A program made the translations under genes and the position numbers. Of a stretch of DNA of 64,000 nucleotides, positions 62,586 through 64,000 are shown piece by piece. Positions within the stretch are counted from its first letter, which is position 1, and every line of letters starts with the position of its first letter. Where the stretch lies: positions 1-64,000 of the forward strand of contig JAUNGE010000009.1 in the NCBI GenBank assembly GCA_030524675.1, given 5' to 3'. A model generated the notes under the pieces. It was not told where the DNA came from and searched no databases. It was given only the letters and a program-made list of their open reading frames with translations. This stretch comes from a bacterium. GTDB lineage: Bacteria; Bacillota; Clostridia; Lachnospirales; Lachnospiraceae.

Positions 62586-63072
62586 CTGTTACCTTGTGTA
62601 TGCACGAAATACTGTCTGCCAGGAAATGCAGGGACTCTGGGAAAATCCTTCCTGTTAAAACCAACTCCATGTCCTCGTCTCTGGATTCAATCAACTTGAT
62701 AAACTCCTCCTCCGGCAACATTCCCAACTCCAGGAGTCCCAAAATCTCATCCAGAATCAGGACGTCGCACTCTCTGGTGGAAATGACTTTTTTTGCATAA
62801 TTGATGCCGTTTCGGATGTTCATCTTCTCCTCCTGCTGCATCTGCGGGTCAAGGCTCTCATAGGGGATGGCGGATTTTTCAAAGCGAAATACTTTCATAT
62901 CCGGTTCCAACTTTTTCAACACGGCTTCCTCTCCTGCGACATGACTGCCTTTTAAAAACTGCACCATAATCACGGTCTTCTGGCTCGCAATCTCGCGGAT
63001 TCCCTTGCCGATAGCTGCCATGGATTTTCCTGCTCCTTCTCCAAAAAACACTTGTACTGTTCCTTTGCTCAT
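62575..63072 (-). CDS. Cobalamin adenosyltransferase-like P-loop protein (CobO/BtuR family)
   Basis: The 165-residue protein has the CobO/BtuR start VQVFFGEGAGKSMAAIGKGI (P-loop GEGAGKS), VIMVQFLKG, and DVLILDEILGLLELGML, with LVLTGR near the end. The family adds the adenosyl group to cobalamin or cobyrinate; a stretch after residue 80 is shorter than in E. coli BtuR (196). No other cobalamin gene is nearby, so the role is inferred from family only. It ends where the dapA promoter begins. Confidence 0.85.
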   Translation of the reverse strand: MSKGTVQVFFGEGAGKSMAAIGKGIREIASQKTVIMVQFLKGSHVAGEEAVLKKLEPDMKVFRFEKSAIPYESLDPQMQQEEKMNIRNGINYAKKVISTRECDVLILDEILGLLELGMLPEEEFIKLIESRDEDMELVLTGRIFPESLHFLADSISCIHKVTVDK

Positions 63073-63157
63073 CTTTTTGCACCTCTCCTAACAGAACTAT
63101 GCACTTCTGATATCCTGCTGTCCAAAACAGACGGCGGCACAGAGTCTCTTCTCTGTG

Positions 63158-63790
63158 TTAGGGCTGTTCTACAAACTCGAGTTTACTCACAGAAACCTCG
63201 TAAGCAATCCTCTTCTCGCACTCCGTATCAGAAATTTTTTTTGTGTATTCCCTACTCTGCACCCTTCCCCACACACGGATCTGGCTTCCAACCATAAAGC
63301 CAGACGCATATCTCGCGTTTCTTCCCCATGCAATACAGGGTATGTAATCGGATTTTCCATATGGACGGTTCACTGCCAAAAGAAGGTCCGCAATTTCCCT
63401 CCCCAGCGGGGTCTTGCGGTAAATCGGCTCCTTGCAGATATAACCGTCCAAGTAAATCTGATTTGTTTTTGTATAATCGGTAAATTCTTCCATAAAATGA
63501 ATCTCTCGGACAAAGACGGACAAAACCAGACGGTTTTTCTCTCCCTCATGCCGGTTATAGGAACGGAACTGACCGACTGCCTCCACGGTACAGCCCATAT
63601 AATTCTCTTCCACATCCAAAAGACGCTCTGAAATCATGAGCGGGATGATATCTGCCTGCTCACTCAGACGATTCACTTCCAGGTCCACCATGTAAAACCC
63701 TTCCCCAAATACCTCATGGCTGAAGGTGAACCCTGAAACAATTTTTCCGATGACACTCACTTTGTTATTATCAATTACTTTTTCTGACAT
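63158..63790 (-). CDS. Single-stranded DNA-binding (SSB/OB-fold) protein
   Basis: The 210-residue protein starts MSEKVIDNNKVSVIGKI (ATG 63790, AAGGAGGAG upstream). It appears to contain two OB-fold units: one around residues 8-105 and another from TKTNQIYLDGYICKEPIYRKTPLGREIADLLLAV onwards, which has the SSB pattern, with GSQIRVWGRVQSREY near the C-terminus. It lacks the acidic SSB tail, so it is likely an accessory SSB-like protein rather than the essential SSB. Function otherwise unknown. Confidence 0.7.
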   Translation of the reverse strand: MSEKVIDNNKVSVIGKIVSGFTFSHEVFGEGFYMVDLEVNRLSEQADIIPLMISERLLDVEENYMGCTVEAVGQFRSYNRHEGEKNRLVLSVFVREIHFMEEFTDYTKTNQIYLDGYICKEPIYRKTPLGREIADLLLAVNRPYGKSDYIPCIAWGRNARYASGFMVGSQIRVWGRVQSREYTKKISDTECEKRIAYEVSVSKLEFVEQP

Positions 63791-63906
63791 TGTATTTCTC
63801 CTCTTTCCTTGCACAATATAATTTTGCTCGTAGCTACTAAAATCTATGCGGAAAGCAGGAAAAATAGAACCTGTTTTTTTCCTCAGAAAAATTTTACTGT
63901 GAAAGT

Positions 63907-63967
63907 CTCGTCAAGCGGCCAGGCGGCAGGGGTGCTTGCACACCAGGCCGACTGGACATTTGACGAG
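63907..63967. repeat. Nested inverted repeat at the window end
   Basis: CTCGTCAA (63907-63914) and TTGACGAG (63960-63967) enclose CGGCC/GGCCG and GGTG/CACC pairs. The stretch 63791-64000 holds no gene; the element could be a structured RNA, a repeat or a terminator of something beyond the window. Confidence 0.55.
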
Positions 63968-64000
63968 CTAACCTGTATGAATAAGTAGGCCGATAGGCCG

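Noticed and set aside
1-64000. Prophage, integrative element or insertion sequence
   Set aside because: No integrase, transposase, terminase, capsid or conjugation gene is seen on either strand; gene content is housekeeping and metabolic.

Overview
This 64 kb window is chromosomal DNA of a Gram-positive anaerobe of the Clostridia, most likely a gut Lachnospiraceae (genus not resolved). The evidence is a two-subunit PyrD/PyrK dihydroorotate dehydrogenase, rubrerythrin with a superoxide reductase, a VanZ-like protein, AraC-controlled sugar genes, lysine and tetrahydrofolate riboswitches, SigA-type promoters with 17-bp spacers, and strong AGGAGG ribosome binding sites. Almost all genes lie on the minus strand. 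The plus strand carries only an aldo/keto reductase end, an antitoxin-like gene, a tRNA, two AraC regulators, a GNAT protein, a D-amino acid aminotransferase and an XRE regulator. I see no prophage, integrase, transposase or CRISPR array.

Layout. 1-1.5 kb: end of an aldo/keto reductase, an orphan antitoxin-like gene and a PIN/Phd toxin-antitoxin pair. 1.5-5.4 kb: purE-purM-purN-purD operon. 5.4-8.9 kb: M29 aminopeptidase, small membrane proteins and VanZ. 8.7-12.3 kb: pyrF-pyrK-pyrD-pyrE, followed by a 49-residue membrane protein. 12.4-20 kb: carbohydrate-related genes (DUF4091/GH123-like protein, aldo/keto reductase, GH105, serine hydrolase) and tRNA-Gly. 20-25.9 kb: oppABCDF-type transporter with a possible attenuator in its leader. 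26.4-27.6 kb: superoxide reductase and rubrerythrin. 27.7-35.1 kb: two Gfo/Idh/MocA oxidoreductases and, further on, an RpiB-like isomerase plus KduD-like reductase, each group divergent from an AraC regulator, with mnmA between. 35.2-41.9 kb: nitroreductase, pepF, GNAT, small alarmone synthetase, D-amino acid aminotransferase, Mrp ATPase. 42-49.6 kb: THF-riboswitch-controlled folT, PAP2 phosphatase, thioesterase, HPr, trkH-trkA, queH, rpoD. 49.7-59.8 kb: lipid kinase, mutY, aminopeptidase P, CofE-like ligase, purA, XRE, purB-purC. 60-64 kb: Asn/Thr/Gly-rich lipoprotein, lysine-riboswitch-controlled dapA-dapB, a cobalamin adenosyltransferase-like protein and an OB-fold DNA-binding protein.

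How they work together. Seven genes of de novo purine synthesis (purE, M, N, D, A, B, C) are spread over three loci, and four pyrimidine genes form one unit. GH105, the RpiB-like isomerase and the KduD-like reductase together suggest use of unsaturated uronates from pectin or host glycans.

The most unusual material is non-coding: a 67-bp two-hairpin element placed twice directly before a minus-strand ATG; a roughly 50-bp element with CRISPR-repeat-like ends found singly before purC, mutY and pepF; a long palindromic repeat whose two copies flank a 3.5-kb cassette in opposite orientation; and a lipoprotein gene whose Shine-Dalgarno lies inside a perfect 12-bp hairpin.
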